The notes under the pieces were generated by a model. It worked only from the letters and a program-made list of their open reading frames with translations. It had not been told where the DNA came from and did not search any database. A stretch of DNA of 64,000 nt from Pseudomonadota bacterium (GTDB lineage Bacteria; Pseudomonadota; Alphaproteobacteria; Rhizobiales; Methylopilaceae). The translations under genes and the position numbers were made by a program. Below, piece after piece: positions 8,240 to 17,105 of this stretch. Location of the stretch: contig JAEWFF010000035.1 in the NCBI GenBank assembly GCA_023388965.1, positions 1-64,000 on the forward strand. The letters run 5' to 3'. Position 1 is the stretch's first letter. Each line of letters begins with the position of its first letter.

Positions 8240-9318
8240 TCAGACCGGCCAGCGCTCCCGCAACCGATCCACCGTCGAGCGCCATTTGGGCGTCGTCGGT
8301 TTGCACACCGTGTTCTGATTGCCGAACAGGCCGACCTCGTTGATGGCCTGGTCGAGCGGAACGGCATGAAGCCACCGGACCGGGACGAAATATTCGGTGC
8401 GCTCGGGGTCCGCCTCGAATTCGCGGTGATAGCTGGCCTCCTGAAGAAGGCTCAGAGCCGGCTGCTCGCCTTCCGGTGTGGCGATGGAAAAATCCACTGC
8501 CGCGACCGGCGGGCCAAGCACCTCGCCAACCCCGACAAAGCCGAAGCCGGGAGCCTTCACCCATACCCTGTCGCCAGTGTTGAGAAGGTTCAGCGTGTTA
8601 CTGTACCACGCTCCGCCACCGGCGCAGATGAATCCGTATTTACGGGCATCGTTCCATGAGCGCACGGAACCGTGGCCGAACGAAGCGTAGAACTCGCCGT
8701 TCCAGGGCTCCTTTTCCCGGTCGGGGCGAATGGCGGCGCTTGCCTGCGTATGCACAGGATCGAGCAGCCACGCGCGGCTCAGCAGTTTCTGGCCATCCCC
8801 ATTGGCAAAAATCTGGAAGCACAGGACATTGATCGGAATGTCGCGCTTGTTCAGATAGGAAACGATCCGCTCGCTGCTCTCGTCCAGCGTTTCGGCGACG
8901 ATGACGATCTGATGGCTTTCGTTCAGCGTCTCCTCGTCCAAGGGCCGCCCGAAACGTTGCCTGAAATCCGCCGCCAGATCGCGCCCGGCGCAAAGCGCGC
9001 GTAGATGGCGGCCAGATCTTCGGCGGCGAGATTTTCAACCCAGACGGCGTAGTCGATTGCCTGTGCCACGACTTCACGCGGGGTTCGATCGCGCTTCAAC
9101 TCAATGAGAACCACGCTGCCGTCAGGGGCGAGAGCGAGAAGATCGAGAATCCCCCCGGAGGGCGTCCGCTCCTGCCTGCCGATCAGCATCCATTCCTCGG
9201 ACAGAATCCGGGGTGCGGCGACGATCATGTCCTCCAGCATCTTTTCGCTGGTCAGGCGATCCTGCGACAAAAGCTGGGGCTGAGACCCGACGGTCCAGAT
9301 CGCATTGTGAATTGGCAT
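8240..9318 (-). pseudogene. DUF91/NucS-like PD-(D/E)XK nuclease-type gene broken by a frameshift
   Basis: Two minus-strand reading frames together give one continuous protein of about 359 residues. The 5' part (from ATG at 9318) starts MPIHNAIWTVG and carries ILDLLALAPDG...VLIELKRDRTPRE. That is a PD-(D/E)XK-like core as in DUF91/NucS-type endonucleases. The frame is then lost near 8979-8988. One frame over, the expected sequence resumes as RDLAADFRQRFGRPLDEETLNE and continues to the stop at 8240. Insertion of one C in the CCGGGCGCGAT stretch would restore it. The downstream half still reads as well-conserved coding sequence, so the lesion is recent or a sequencing error. Its cellular role is unknown. 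It ends near a possible terminator and follows tRNA-Thr. Confidence 0.72.
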
Positions 9319-9405
9319 GGCCACCCGCGCCTGAAAGGAGCGACAGGCTATTATCCCGGCTGCCAGCCGGCAATCGGCTGCTTGAGTTCACCGATGATTG
9401 GGAAA

Positions 9406-9481
9406 TGGTGCCGCAAGAGGGATTCGAACCCCCGACCCCCTCATTACGAATGAGGTGCTCTACCAGCTGAGCTATTGCGGC
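9406..9481 (-). tRNA. tRNA-Thr (anticodon CGT)
   Basis: A 76-base cloverleaf on the minus strand. The acceptor GCCGCAA pairs with TTGCGGC, followed by discriminator A and an encoded CCA. The D-arm is AGCTCAGCTGGTAGAGC, the anticodon loop is TTCGTAA between CCTCA and TGAGG, and the T-arm contains GGTTCGAATCC. The CGT anticodon reads ACG threonine codons. Confidence 0.96.
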
Positions 9482-9536
9482 GCCGGGAAGTGTGCGCGTC
9501 GTAGCGAAACCCATGCCGGAACGCAAGCGCGGCGGC

Positions 9537-11102
9537 TCAATAGGGCCGCGCCGCCACCCGATCGAGATCGTCGTCATCATCCGGCCCCGGATCGTCCGGC
9601 GCGCGGGCAAGCGGCATCAACACCTCGGACGGCGGCTTGCGCGCGGCGGGCGTAGGTGCTGCCGGAGCGGGGGTGACGGCCGGCGGCGGCGCGGGCGGCG
9701 TGACCGGAGCAGGCGCGGCCGGCGGCGCCGGAACCGGGGCGGGAATGGCCGGCGGGACAGGAGGTCCAGGCTCGGGGGCCGCGGCCTCCGGCTCCAGCAG
9801 GGCGCTTTCGGGCCCGGCAAGGCTTTCCTGCGGCACTTTCCACTCGAAGGCATCGAAGCGGCCGGACACCGGCGAGACCGGCTCCCAGACATCGGAGACG
9901 ATGCCGTCGGCCACCCAGGCCGGATCGGGCGCGGCGCTGAGCGCGCGGGCGAGCCAGGTGCGGGCGCGGCCAAGGTCGCCGTGCTCGGCATTCTCGATCT
10001 CCGCCATCAGCACGCAGACGCGCCGGCTCGGCTGGGCCGTGAACGGGGCGAGCGCGGCGCGGGCGGCGGCGAATTCGCGCGCGGCGACGGCGGCTCGCGC
10101 CACGGCCATGGCGGCCTCCGGATGGCCCGGCGTCATCCTGTTCAGATAGGTCGCGCGCTTCAGCCGGTCGGCCGCCGAATCGCCCGGGCGGATATGCACA
10201 TACACTTCCGCAAGATCGGGATGCGGCGCGGCCTTCCACGCCTTCTCCAGAACGGCGCCGGCGCGGCGGTCATTACCGTCTTCCGCCATCAGGCGGCCGG
10301 CAAGGGCCGCGGCGGGAATGAGATCGGGCGCGAGCTTGACGGCTTCGCGCGCAAGATCGAGCGCCTCTTCCGTCACGCCGCGCTCATGCAGATCGAGCGC
10401 TTTCGCGGTCAGAAGAACCGCGCGCTGGCGCCTGGCTTCCGGGCGGCGGATCAGCTTGTTGGCCGCGCTGCGCTCGACGCTTGCGAGCGCGCCGTCCCAA
10501 TCGTGCCGCGCGCCCTGAAGTTCGAGCAAAGCCGGGCCGGCCCAGGGCACGTTCGGATTGGCCTTGACCGCGCGCTCGGCAAGGCTGAGGGCCTCCGCCG
10601 CATCGCCGCGCCGCCGCGCCTCGACGTACAGACCGCGATAGCCGAGTGGGCGCGTCTCCACCCGGTCGAGCATTGCGCGGAACGCCGCTTCGGCCTCGTC
10701 GCGGTCGCCCGCGAGCTGGGCCGCCTGCGCGCGCAGAAGAAGGGCCAGGGGCTCGTCGCCGATCAGCCGCCGCGCCTCGTTGGCGGAGCGGCGCGCGGCG
10801 CGCCCGTCGCCGATGCCGACCGCCATCAGGCCGTGGGCAACGGCATTCATGCCACGGCGGCGGCGGCGGCCCCGGACGAAACCGGACAGCGCGTCCGGAA
10901 TGCCGAATACCGTACGCACGAACCACCAGACGAGAATGACGGCCGCGGCCAGCAGCACGATCGAGAGCAGAGCGACCGGCACCGAGGTCTCGATCTGCCA
11001 GCCCTGCCAGACCAGAGTGAACGAGCCCGGACGCTCGATCAGCCAGCCGATGCCGAACCCCGCCAGCGCGATGGCGGCGAGAAAAAGGAGAATGCGGATC
11101 AA
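9537..11102 (-). CDS. hemY: HemY-family inner-membrane protein
   Basis: A proteobacterial HemY of 521 residues, associated with late haem synthesis and thought to be an inner-membrane scaffold. Two N-terminal membrane helices (MIRILLFLAAIALAGFGIGWL, and a second near residues 42-65) precede an arginine-rich stretch RGRRRRRGM. A long TPR-like helical region rich in A, R and L follows. The C-terminal 100 residues are proline/alanine rich and probably disordered. Its start overlaps the COG4223 stop by four bases (ATGA), indicating coupled translation at the end of the hemC-hemD operon. This is not the unrelated Bacillus coproporphyrinogen oxidase also called HemY. Confidence 0.88.
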   Translation of the reverse strand: MIRILLFLAAIALAGFGIGWLIERPGSFTLVWQGWQIETSVPVALLSIVLLAAAVILVWWFVRTVFGIPDALSGFVRGRRRRRGMNAVAHGLMAVGIGDGRAARRSANEARRLIGDEPLALLLRAQAAQLAGDRDEAEAAFRAMLDRVETRPLGYRGLYVEARRRGDAAEALSLAERAVKANPNVPWAGPALLELQGARHDWDGALASVERSAANKLIRRPEARRQRAVLLTAKALDLHERGVTEEALDLAREAVKLAPDLIPAAALAGRLMAEDGNDRRAGAVLEKAWKAAPHPDLAEVYVHIRPGDSAADRLKRATYLNRMTPGHPEAAMAVARAAVAAREFAAARAALAPFTAQPSRRVCVLMAEIENAEHGDLGRARTWLARALSAAPDPAWVADGIVSDVWEPVSPVSGRFDAFEWKVPQESLAGPESALLEPEAAAPEPGPPVPPAIPAPVPAPPAAPAPVTPPAPPPAVTPAPAAPTPAARKPPSEVLMPLARAPDDPGPDDDDDLDRVAARPY

Positions 11103-12283
11103 GGCGCGCGCTCCGCCGGTCTGCCGAGCGCGCTGGCCCGCAATTCATCGAGCGCGGCATCCGCCGCAAGGCGTTCGCGCAGCGCGCGCGCCGCATCTTC
11201 GGTCGCGGTTTTCGCGGCGGCGTCGAGCTTGTCCCAATCCTTGAGCGCGCCGGCATAATCGCCCTGTTCGAGGCGGATCGCGACCGCATTGCGCACCGAC
11301 CACGGATCGTCCACTGACGCGACGGGCACGCTGCCGTCGACCGGCCGTACGCGCACGAGATTCTTCGCGCCCTCAGTGAGGCGCTCGACGAGGCCGCTCG
11401 CCGTGCTCGGCGGCGCGGGGGCATCGGAAAGCGCCGCCGAAAGACGGCGGGCGAGAAGATCGGCCGGGTCCAGCCCGCGTTCGGCGGCGGCGGCGAGCGG
11501 CTCGACGGCAGCATCGGGCAATTGCGCGCGTAAGGACAGGAGTGCAGCCGCATAGGGCGCGCCGCGCGTGACCGCGCTTTCGAGGGAGGAGACCGCCGCA
11601 AGGGCCGAGGCACGCCGCGCGCTGGCTTCGGCGGCCGCGATGCCCGGATCGGGCGGCGGGGCTTCGGCCTGCTTACGCGCAAGATCGTCGACCCGCGCCG
11701 CCAATTGCGCGAGCGCGTCCGAGGACGCGTTGTCCGTGCGGGCTTCGGAAATGTCGGCAAGCCGCGATTCGAGAGCGGCCAGGCGCGCATCCAGCGCCGC
11801 ATCCCGTTCCTCGTCGCGCCCCTCGTCGCGTGCAGGCTGCGGAGCCGGCGCCGCCCGCAGGGCCTCGATTTCCTTGCGCAGGGAATCAATCTCGCCGCGC
11901 AGCGCGCTGTCGTCTGCCGGCGGAACCGCAGGCGCCGGTTCGGCCACACGCTGTTCGAGCGCGGCAAGGCGGCTGCCGAGCGCGGGATCGGCGCCGGGCA
12001 GGGGGAAGACTTCGGTCGCAAGGAGAAGGATGAAAGCAAGAATGCCGATGGCCGCGCCGGCGGCAGCGGCCGCGATCAGCGCGCCGACCGGCGAGCGCGG
12101 ATCGGCGTCCGAAGCGTCCGCGGAATGCACCGCCGGATCGGGATCGGGGGGCGTGTCACCGGGCGTTGCGGCCGGCTCCGGATCGGGCGTCACGTCCTGC
12201 GCATCGAGATCGATCACGCCGGGCTTCGGCTTCATCGACCGTCCGCGCTTTTTGCCGCCCGCGCCGCTTTCCTGCTCCGCCAT
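11099..12283 (-). CDS. COG4223/mitofilin-like inner-membrane protein
   Basis: A 394-residue single-pass membrane protein. An acidic, proline-rich cytosolic N-terminus is followed by one membrane helix (ALIAAAAAGAAIGILAFILLL, about residues 68-90). An alanine/glutamate-rich coiled coil comes next (LRGEIDSLRKEIEALR and LAQLAARVDDLARK), then a helical C-terminal domain. This matches the alphaproteobacterial family related to mitochondrial Mic60/mitofilin that sits between hemD and hemY, in the place HemX holds in enterobacteria. The ATG at 12283 is preferred over a GTG six bases upstream because GGAG precedes it. A role in membrane organisation is inferred from the family. Confidence 0.84.
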   Translation of the reverse strand: MAEQESGAGGKKRGRSMKPKPGVIDLDAQDVTPDPEPAATPGDTPPDPDPAVHSADASDADPRSPVGALIAAAAAGAAIGILAFILLLATEVFPLPGADPALGSRLAALEQRVAEPAPAVPPADDSALRGEIDSLRKEIEALRAAPAPQPARDEGRDEERDAALDARLAALESRLADISEARTDNASSDALAQLAARVDDLARKQAEAPPPDPGIAAAEASARRASALAAVSSLESAVTRGAPYAAALLSLRAQLPDAAVEPLAAAAERGLDPADLLARRLSAALSDAPAPPSTASGLVERLTEGAKNLVRVRPVDGSVPVASVDDPWSVRNAVAIRLEQGDYAGALKDWDKLDAAAKTATEDAARALRERLAADAALDELRASALGRPAERAP

Positions 12284-12342
12284 CCGCACAACTCCGGCCC
12301 TGTTCCGTTTTCTTTGTAACGCTCCGCCGCGCGATTGGCCAA

Positions 12343-13044
12343 TCAGCCGATGAGCGCGAGAAGATCGTCCTCACGCGGCGCCTTCGCCACCGAAACGGAC
12401 ATGGCGCCGGCCTCGCGCAAAGGCGCGCCCACATGATCCGAAAGGCAGATCTGGCGCACGGCAAGCGCCGGCCCTTCCACGCCGGCGGCACGGGCAAGGG
12501 CGATATAGGTTTCCGCCAGCCGCCGGGAATAATGCAGCACGGCGTCGAGTTCGCCGGCACCGAGCGCCGCGACCGTTTCCGGGCTCAGACCCCCGGCCGG
12601 CACGGCGCTGTAGACGGTGCGCGTGAGGACAGTGTGCTTGGGCGCGAGCGTACCGAGATCGCCGGCGCGGATTTCGGCGGCAAACTGAAGCAAGGTCATC
12701 GGCGCCTGGCGATTCAGCATATCGGCGAGGGCGGCGAGATCGAGCGCCTCGGCCTTGAGCGTGGTAAAGCCGATCTCGCGCGCCGCCTCGGTGGTGCGCA
12801 TGCCGACCGTCCACAGCGGCAGCGGCACAAGGCGCGGCAGATCGGGATGGCCAGCGACAGCGCGCGCGCCGTTTGCGCTCGTCATGACGACGGCATCGGG
12901 CTTCTCCCCCTCGCCGCAAAGCCCGTCGGGCGGCGTGAAATGCAAGGTCAGAAGCGGATCGATCAAAGCCGTATGGCCGAGCGTCTTCAGCCGCTCCTCG
13001 GTCCGCAATGCGGCATGGCGCGGCCGGGTGACGAGAAGCCTCAT
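12343..13044 (-). CDS. hemD: Uroporphyrinogen-III synthase
   Basis: Closes and isomerises the linear tetrapyrrole made by HemC to uroporphyrinogen III. The 233-residue protein starts MRLLVTRPRHAALRTEERL and has the two-domain HemD pattern, with VVMTSANGARAV and later VLHYSRRLAETYIAL. Sequence conservation is low across this family, but the position is decisive. Its start overlaps the hemC stop by four bases, and the COG4223 gene follows 59 bases later. Confidence 0.9.
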   Translation of the reverse strand: MRLLVTRPRHAALRTEERLKTLGHTALIDPLLTLHFTPPDGLCGEGEKPDAVVMTSANGARAVAGHPDLPRLVPLPLWTVGMRTTEAAREIGFTTLKAEALDLAALADMLNRQAPMTLLQFAAEIRAGDLGTLAPKHTVLTRTVYSAVPAGGLSPETVAALGAGELDAVLHYSRRLAETYIALARAAGVEGPALAVRQICLSDHVGAPLREAGAMSVSVAKAPREDDLLALIG

Positions 13045-13973
13045 GCCGCCCCATCCGCGATGATGCCGGGCGGAACCTCCGCAAGCAGCGCCTCGCCGGC
13101 GGCGCGTCCGATGGCCTCCGCATCCGCCGCGCGGCCGGCGCGCGAGATCGTCCATACGCCGCTGCCGTCCGGCGCGATGACGAGACCGTCGAGCGCGAGA
13201 TCCTCGCCCGAAATCCGCGCATAGCCGCCGATGGGCGTGCGGCACGACCCGTCGAGCACTGCGAGCATTGCACGCTCGGCGGCAAGGGCCGAGGCGGTGT
13301 CCGCATGGCCGACCGGCGCGAGCGCGGCGCGCGTCTTGTCGTCGTCCTCGCGGATCTCGATGGCGATCACGCCCTGGCCGCAGGCCGGCAGGAAACGCTC
13401 CGGCGGCAGGATTTCGGTCGCATGCGATTCGAGGCCGAGCCGCCTCAGCCCGGCAAGCGCAAGAAGGGTCGCCTGCATCTCGCCCGCTTCCACGCGGCGC
13501 AGGCGCGTTTCGACATTGCCGCGCAAAAGCACGGTCTCGATATCGGGCCGCAGGCGCTTGAGCTGGGCCGCGCGGCGCACCGAGGCCGTACCGACAACGG
13601 CACCTTCCGGCAGATTGCCGATGGTTCCGAAACGCGGCGCGATCAACGCATCGCGCGGATCGGCGCGTTCGAGGCAGGCCGCGAGCGCAAGACCCTCCGG
13701 CAGGAAGGTCGGCACATCCTTGGCCGAATGGACGGCGAGGTCGATACGCCCGTCGAGCAGCGCCTGTTCGAGTTCCTTGGTGAACAGGCCCTTGCCGCCG
13801 ACATCGGCCAGAGGCCGGTCGCGCACCTGATCGCCCGTCGTGCGAATGACGATTATCTCGATGCGCTCGGGCGCGACATCGTGCGCCGCGGCAAGCGCGG
13901 CCTGCGTGGCGCGGGCCTGAAACAGGGCAAGCGGCGAGCCGCGCGTGCCGATACGGAGAAAGGGAGAGATCAT
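13041..13973 (-). CDS. hemC: Hydroxymethylbilane synthase (porphobilinogen deaminase)
   Basis: Polymerises four porphobilinogens into hydroxymethylbilane. The 310-residue protein shows the N-terminal IGTRGSPLALFQA, the substrate/cofactor segments DLAVHSAKDVPT and GTASVRRAAQLK, and the cofactor-attachment cysteine in LDGSCRTPIGGYA near residue 240. It is the first gene of the haem block and is divergent from tsaD across 93 bases, which must hold both promoters. Confidence 0.97.
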   Translation of the reverse strand: MISPFLRIGTRGSPLALFQARATQAALAAAHDVAPERIEIIVIRTTGDQVRDRPLADVGGKGLFTKELEQALLDGRIDLAVHSAKDVPTFLPEGLALAACLERADPRDALIAPRFGTIGNLPEGAVVGTASVRRAAQLKRLRPDIETVLLRGNVETRLRRVEAGEMQATLLALAGLRRLGLESHATEILPPERFLPACGQGVIAIEIREDDDKTRAALAPVGHADTASALAAERAMLAVLDGSCRTPIGGYARISGEDLALDGLVIAPDGSGVWTISRAGRAADAEAIGRAAGEALLAEVPPGIIADGAA

Positions 13974-14066
13974 AACCTGTCTTGGTTGTGGCGGGATGCA
14001 TGGCCAGATTATAGGGTGACGGCCCGCGGCGATACCACGCCCCGCAACCTTCTCCGGATTTCAGGA

Positions 14067-15122
14067 ATGCGCGTTCTCGGCATCGAAACCACCTGCGACG
14101 AAACGGCCGCCGCCATTGTCGAGCGGCAGGCCGACGGAACGGGCCGCATTCTCGCCAATACCGTGCTGTCGCAGGCCAGGCGCCACGCGGCCTATGGCGG
14201 CGTCGTGCCCGAGATCGCCTCGCGCGCGCATGTGGATGCCGCCGACCGCATCGTCGCGCAGGCGCTGCAGGAGGCAAATCTTGCGCTTGCCGATGTCGAC
14301 GGCATCGCAGCGTCGGGCGGGCCGGGCCTGATCGGCGGCGTCATCGTCGGCGTGACGACCGGCAAGGCGCTGGCACTTGCGACCGGCAAGCCGTTCCTTG
14401 CGATCAACCATCTCGAAGGCCATGCGCTGACCGCACGCCTGACAGACAATGTGGCGTTTCCCTATCTTCTCCTGCTCGTTTCGGGCGGCCATACGCAGCT
14501 TCTCGCGGTCGAGGGCGTCGGCCGCTACACCCGCCTCGGCACGACGATCGACGACGCCATCGGCGAGGCCTTCGACAAGATCGCCAAACTGCTCGGCCTC
14601 GGCTATCCGGGCGGGCCGGCGGTGGAGCGCGCGGCGCGGGACGGCGATCCGCGGCGCTTTGCCTTTCCGCGCCCGATGACCGGACGGCAGGAACCGGATT
14701 TCTCGCTTTCGGGCCTCAAGACCGCCGTGCGCGTGGAGGCGGAAAAGATCGCGCCGCTGTCCGAACGCGATGTCGCCGATCTGTGCGCGAGCTTCCAGGC
14801 GGCGGTGGTCGATATGGTGCTCGACCGGGTGCGGGTCGGGCTGTTGCGCTTCAAAAGCCGCCACGGCCAGCCGACCGCGCTGGTCGTTGCCGGCGGCGTT
14901 GCCGCCAATCTTTCCATCCGCGAAGGCCTGACGCGGCTGGCCGATCATTTCCGCATGCCGCTTCTGGCGCCGCCGCTCGATCTGTGCGGCGACAACGGCG
15001 CGATGATCGCCTGGGCCGGGCTGGAGCGGCTGGAAATGGGCTTGCGCGATCCGCTGAGTTTCGCGCCGCGCGCGCGCTGGCCGCTCGATGAGGACGCCGC
15101 CGCGCCGGGAGCGCGGGCATGA
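14067..15122 (+). CDS. tsaD: tRNA N6-adenosine threonylcarbamoyltransferase
   Basis: Transfers the threonylcarbamoyl group to A37 of ANN-decoding tRNAs, working with TsaB and TsaE. The 351-residue ASKHA-fold protein begins MRVLGIETTCDETAAAIV. It has the metal-binding NHLEGHALTARL (two histidines), SGGHTQLLAV, ASGGPGLIGG and the C-terminal DNGAMIAWAG. The ATG follows TCAGGA. Its stop overlaps the gpsA start (ATGA), a common alphaproteobacterial pairing. Confidence 0.97.
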   Translation: MRVLGIETTCDETAAAIVERQADGTGRILANTVLSQARRHAAYGGVVPEIASRAHVDAADRIVAQALQEANLALADVDGIAASGGPGLIGGVIVGVTTGKALALATGKPFLAINHLEGHALTARLTDNVAFPYLLLLVSGGHTQLLAVEGVGRYTRLGTTIDDAIGEAFDKIAKLLGLGYPGGPAVERAARDGDPRRFAFPRPMTGRQEPDFSLSGLKTAVRVEAEKIAPLSERDVADLCASFQAAVVDMVLDRVRVGLLRFKSRHGQPTALVVAGGVAANLSIREGLTRLADHFRMPLLAPPLDLCGDNGAMIAWAGLERLEMGLRDPLSFAPRARWPLDEDAAAPGARA

Positions 15123-16099
15123 ATGATTTTTCGACCTTCGCCGTGCTCGGCGGCGGCGCCTGGGGCACCGCGCTCGCAAACGCCGCCGCGCGCGCGGGCC
15201 GCAATATCGTGCTGTGGGAGATCGACGCCGCGCAGGCCGAGGAACTGAAATCGGGCCGCGTCAATATGCGTTATCTTCCCGGTGTGCGGCTGGAAGAGAA
15301 AGTCGCGCCAACATCGGACATTACGCAGATCGCGCACGCCGATGCGGTTCTGGCCGTCGTGCCGGCGCAGCATCTGCGCGCCGCGCTCGCGCTCGCCGTG
15401 CCGCATATCAAGAAGAGCGCACCCATTATCTCCTGCGCCAAGGGCATCGAGCGCGGCACGCTCTCTTTCATGACCGAGATCATCCGCGCGGCGGCGCCTG
15501 ACCACGCCCCGGCCGTCCTGTCCGGGCCGAGCTTCGCCGCCGATGTCGCGCGCGGCCTGCCGACGGCGGTGACGCTCGCGGCCGATGACGAGAAACTGGC
15601 GGAGGCGCTGGCGCGCGCGCTCGCATCACCCGCGCTGCGGCTCTATCATTCCGACGATGTCGTCGGCGTCGAGATCGGCGGCGCGGCCAAGAACGTGCTC
15701 GCTATCGGCGCCGGCATCGCATCGGGGCGCGGGCTCGGCGAAAGCGCGGGCGCGGCCCTGATCGCGCGCGGCTTCTCCGAACTGCGGCGGCTCGGCGCCG
15801 CGCTCGGCGCGCGGCCCGAAACGCTGATGGGGCTGTCGGGCCTCGGCGATCTCGTATTGACGGCGACCTCGAAGCAGTCGCGCAATTTCTCGCATGGAAT
15901 TGCCATCGGCAGCGGCGCGGCACCCGACGCCAAGCTCGCCGAGGGCGCGTTCACGGCCGAGGCGCTGGTTGCGCTGGCAGAGCGGCACGGCGTCGACATG
16001 CCCATCGCCCGCGCGGTGCGCGATGTGCTGGCGCGCGCGATTTCCGTCGGCGAGGCCATCGAAACCCTTCTCGCACGCCCGCTGACGGCGGAGGAATGA
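15119..16099 (+). CDS. gpsA: Glycerol-3-phosphate dehydrogenase [NAD(P)+]
   Basis: Reduces dihydroxyacetone phosphate to sn-glycerol 3-phosphate for phospholipid synthesis. The 326-residue protein has the Rossmann motif VLGGGAWGTALA, the phosphate/substrate loop SGPSFAADVARGLPTAV, the catalytic lysine region VEIGGAAKNVLAI and the C-terminal GLSGLGDLVLT. It is translationally coupled to tsaD (four-base overlap). Its stop directly adjoins the start of the EVE-domain gene. Confidence 0.97.
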   Translation: MNDFSTFAVLGGGAWGTALANAAARAGRNIVLWEIDAAQAEELKSGRVNMRYLPGVRLEEKVAPTSDITQIAHADAVLAVVPAQHLRAALALAVPHIKKSAPIISCAKGIERGTLSFMTEIIRAAAPDHAPAVLSGPSFAADVARGLPTAVTLAADDEKLAEALARALASPALRLYHSDDVVGVEIGGAAKNVLAIGAGIASGRGLGESAGAALIARGFSELRRLGAALGARPETLMGLSGLGDLVLTATSKQSRNFSHGIAIGSGAAPDAKLAEGAFTAEALVALAERHGVDMPIARAVRDVLARAISVGEAIETLLARPLTAEE

Positions 16100-16519
16100 A
16101 TGAAATACTGGCTGTTCAAATCCGAGCCCGACGTCTTTTCGTTCGAGGATCTGAAGAAGAAGGGCCGCGCCGGCGAGGAATGGGACGGCGTGCGCAATTA
16201 CCTCGCCCGCAACAATATGCGCCAGATGAAGGTGGGCGATCGCGGCTTCTTCTACCATTCCAATATCGGCAAGGAGATTGTCGGCATTGCCGAGGTCGCC
16301 AAAGCCGCCCATCCGGATTCGACCGACGACACCGGCAAATGGGAATGCGTGGACATCCGCCATGTCGAACCGCTCGCGCGGCCGATCACGCTCGCCGAGG
16401 TCAAGAACGATCCGAAGCTCGCGAAAATGTCGCTCGTCACATTGGCCCGGCTGTCAGTGCAGCCCGTCACGCCGGACGAATGGGCCTATATCTGCAAGCT
16501 CGGCGGCGTGAAGCCCTGA
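16100..16519 (+). CDS. EVE-domain protein
   Basis: A small cytosolic protein of 139 residues that is essentially one EVE (PUA-like) domain. It shows MKYWLFKSEPDVFSFEDL, EWDGVRNYLARNNMRQMKVGD and FFYHSNIGKEIVGIAEV. EVE folds bind modified bases in DNA or RNA. In bacteria the stand-alone form is a conserved gene of unsettled function. It starts immediately after gpsA, so the three genes tsaD-gpsA-EVE form one operon. Confidence 0.92.
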   Translation: MKYWLFKSEPDVFSFEDLKKKGRAGEEWDGVRNYLARNNMRQMKVGDRGFFYHSNIGKEIVGIAEVAKAAHPDSTDDTGKWECVDIRHVEPLARPITLAEVKNDPKLAKMSLVTLARLSVQPVTPDEWAYICKLGGVKP

Positions 16520-16598
16520 GCGGTTTTCATCGCGTTGTCACGAAAGGCCGCGATTATCCATGGGCGCGCCCCCCGCGCGCTTACATAGCCCGGAGACC

Positions 16599-16767
16599 GG
16601 GACGGCCGGGTGGACGGATGTACTCCGCCCGACCCGTCCCGGCTCTTGAAATACTCCGGGCAGCCCCCATATCGACAATAACCAGCCAGACAGCACGACA
16701 TCGCCGCACCGGTTTTCTAGATACCGGCCAGCCGGCGGGACGGCCAGGTGGACGGATGTACTCCGCC
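16599..16767. repeat. Pair of 31-bp direct repeats, 30/31 identical
   Basis: GGGACGGCCGGGTGGACGGA...GTACTCCGCC at 16599-16629 recurs at 16737-16767 with one change (CCGGG to CCAGG). The copies are 138 bases apart. The minus-strand reading of both copies gives AEYIRPPGRP, but no credible gene contains them. No function is known. Confidence 0.7.
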
Positions 16768-16924
16768 GGCCCATGCCGCGCTGTCGCTGGGGACGAATCA
16801 GCCCAGGCCCGTAGTTCGCCGGTGCGCGCACCCGTTTTGGGGTAACGTGCGCCCTTGAGCGCCGGAGCCTGGGCTTTCTTCTTCACGGCTGAAATGTGAG
16901 TGGGGTTGCACCCGGAAGCTCCGC

Positions 16925-17065
16925 CCCTCCCTCCCCTGAAAGGGGAGGGCGAGTCACGCGCAGCGTGACCGGGGTGGGGTGACAGGGCGATCTCAAGAGT
17001 TGCCCCCACCCCGGTCGATGCTTTGCATCGACTCGACCCTCCCCCGCTTCGCGTGGGAGGGAGGG
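16925..17065. repeat. Dispersed palindromic repeat, family A, copy 1
   Basis: The outer arms are CCCTCCCTCCCC and GGGAGGGAGGG. Inside are a small hairpin (CCCCTGAAAGGGG), GGGGTGGGGTGACAGGG and CCCCACCCCGGTCGA, then a short stem-loop (ATGCTTTGCAT) and GACTCGACCCTCCCC. The same order occurs at 34363-34512 and, with divergence, at 46298-46444. It lies between converging genes. Confidence 0.8.
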
Positions 17066-17105
17066 CACCGAATCTGCCGCCCGCGTCCATACTGGCAGGG
17101 TGCGT

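Larger units (their letters stand above)
16520..17105. other. Repeat-filled intergenic region, no supported gene
   Basis: 586 bases between the converging EVE and metY genes. It holds two near-identical 31-bp direct repeats (16599-16629 and 16737-16767) and a family A dispersed palindromic element (16925-17065). Open frames here are short and reflect the repeats. Confidence 0.6.

Noticed and set aside
16581..17090. A minus-strand frame with repeated AEYIRPPGRP
   Set aside because: It consists of repeat DNA. The two AEYIRPPGRP units come from the duplicated 31-bp sequence, and there is no ribosome site.
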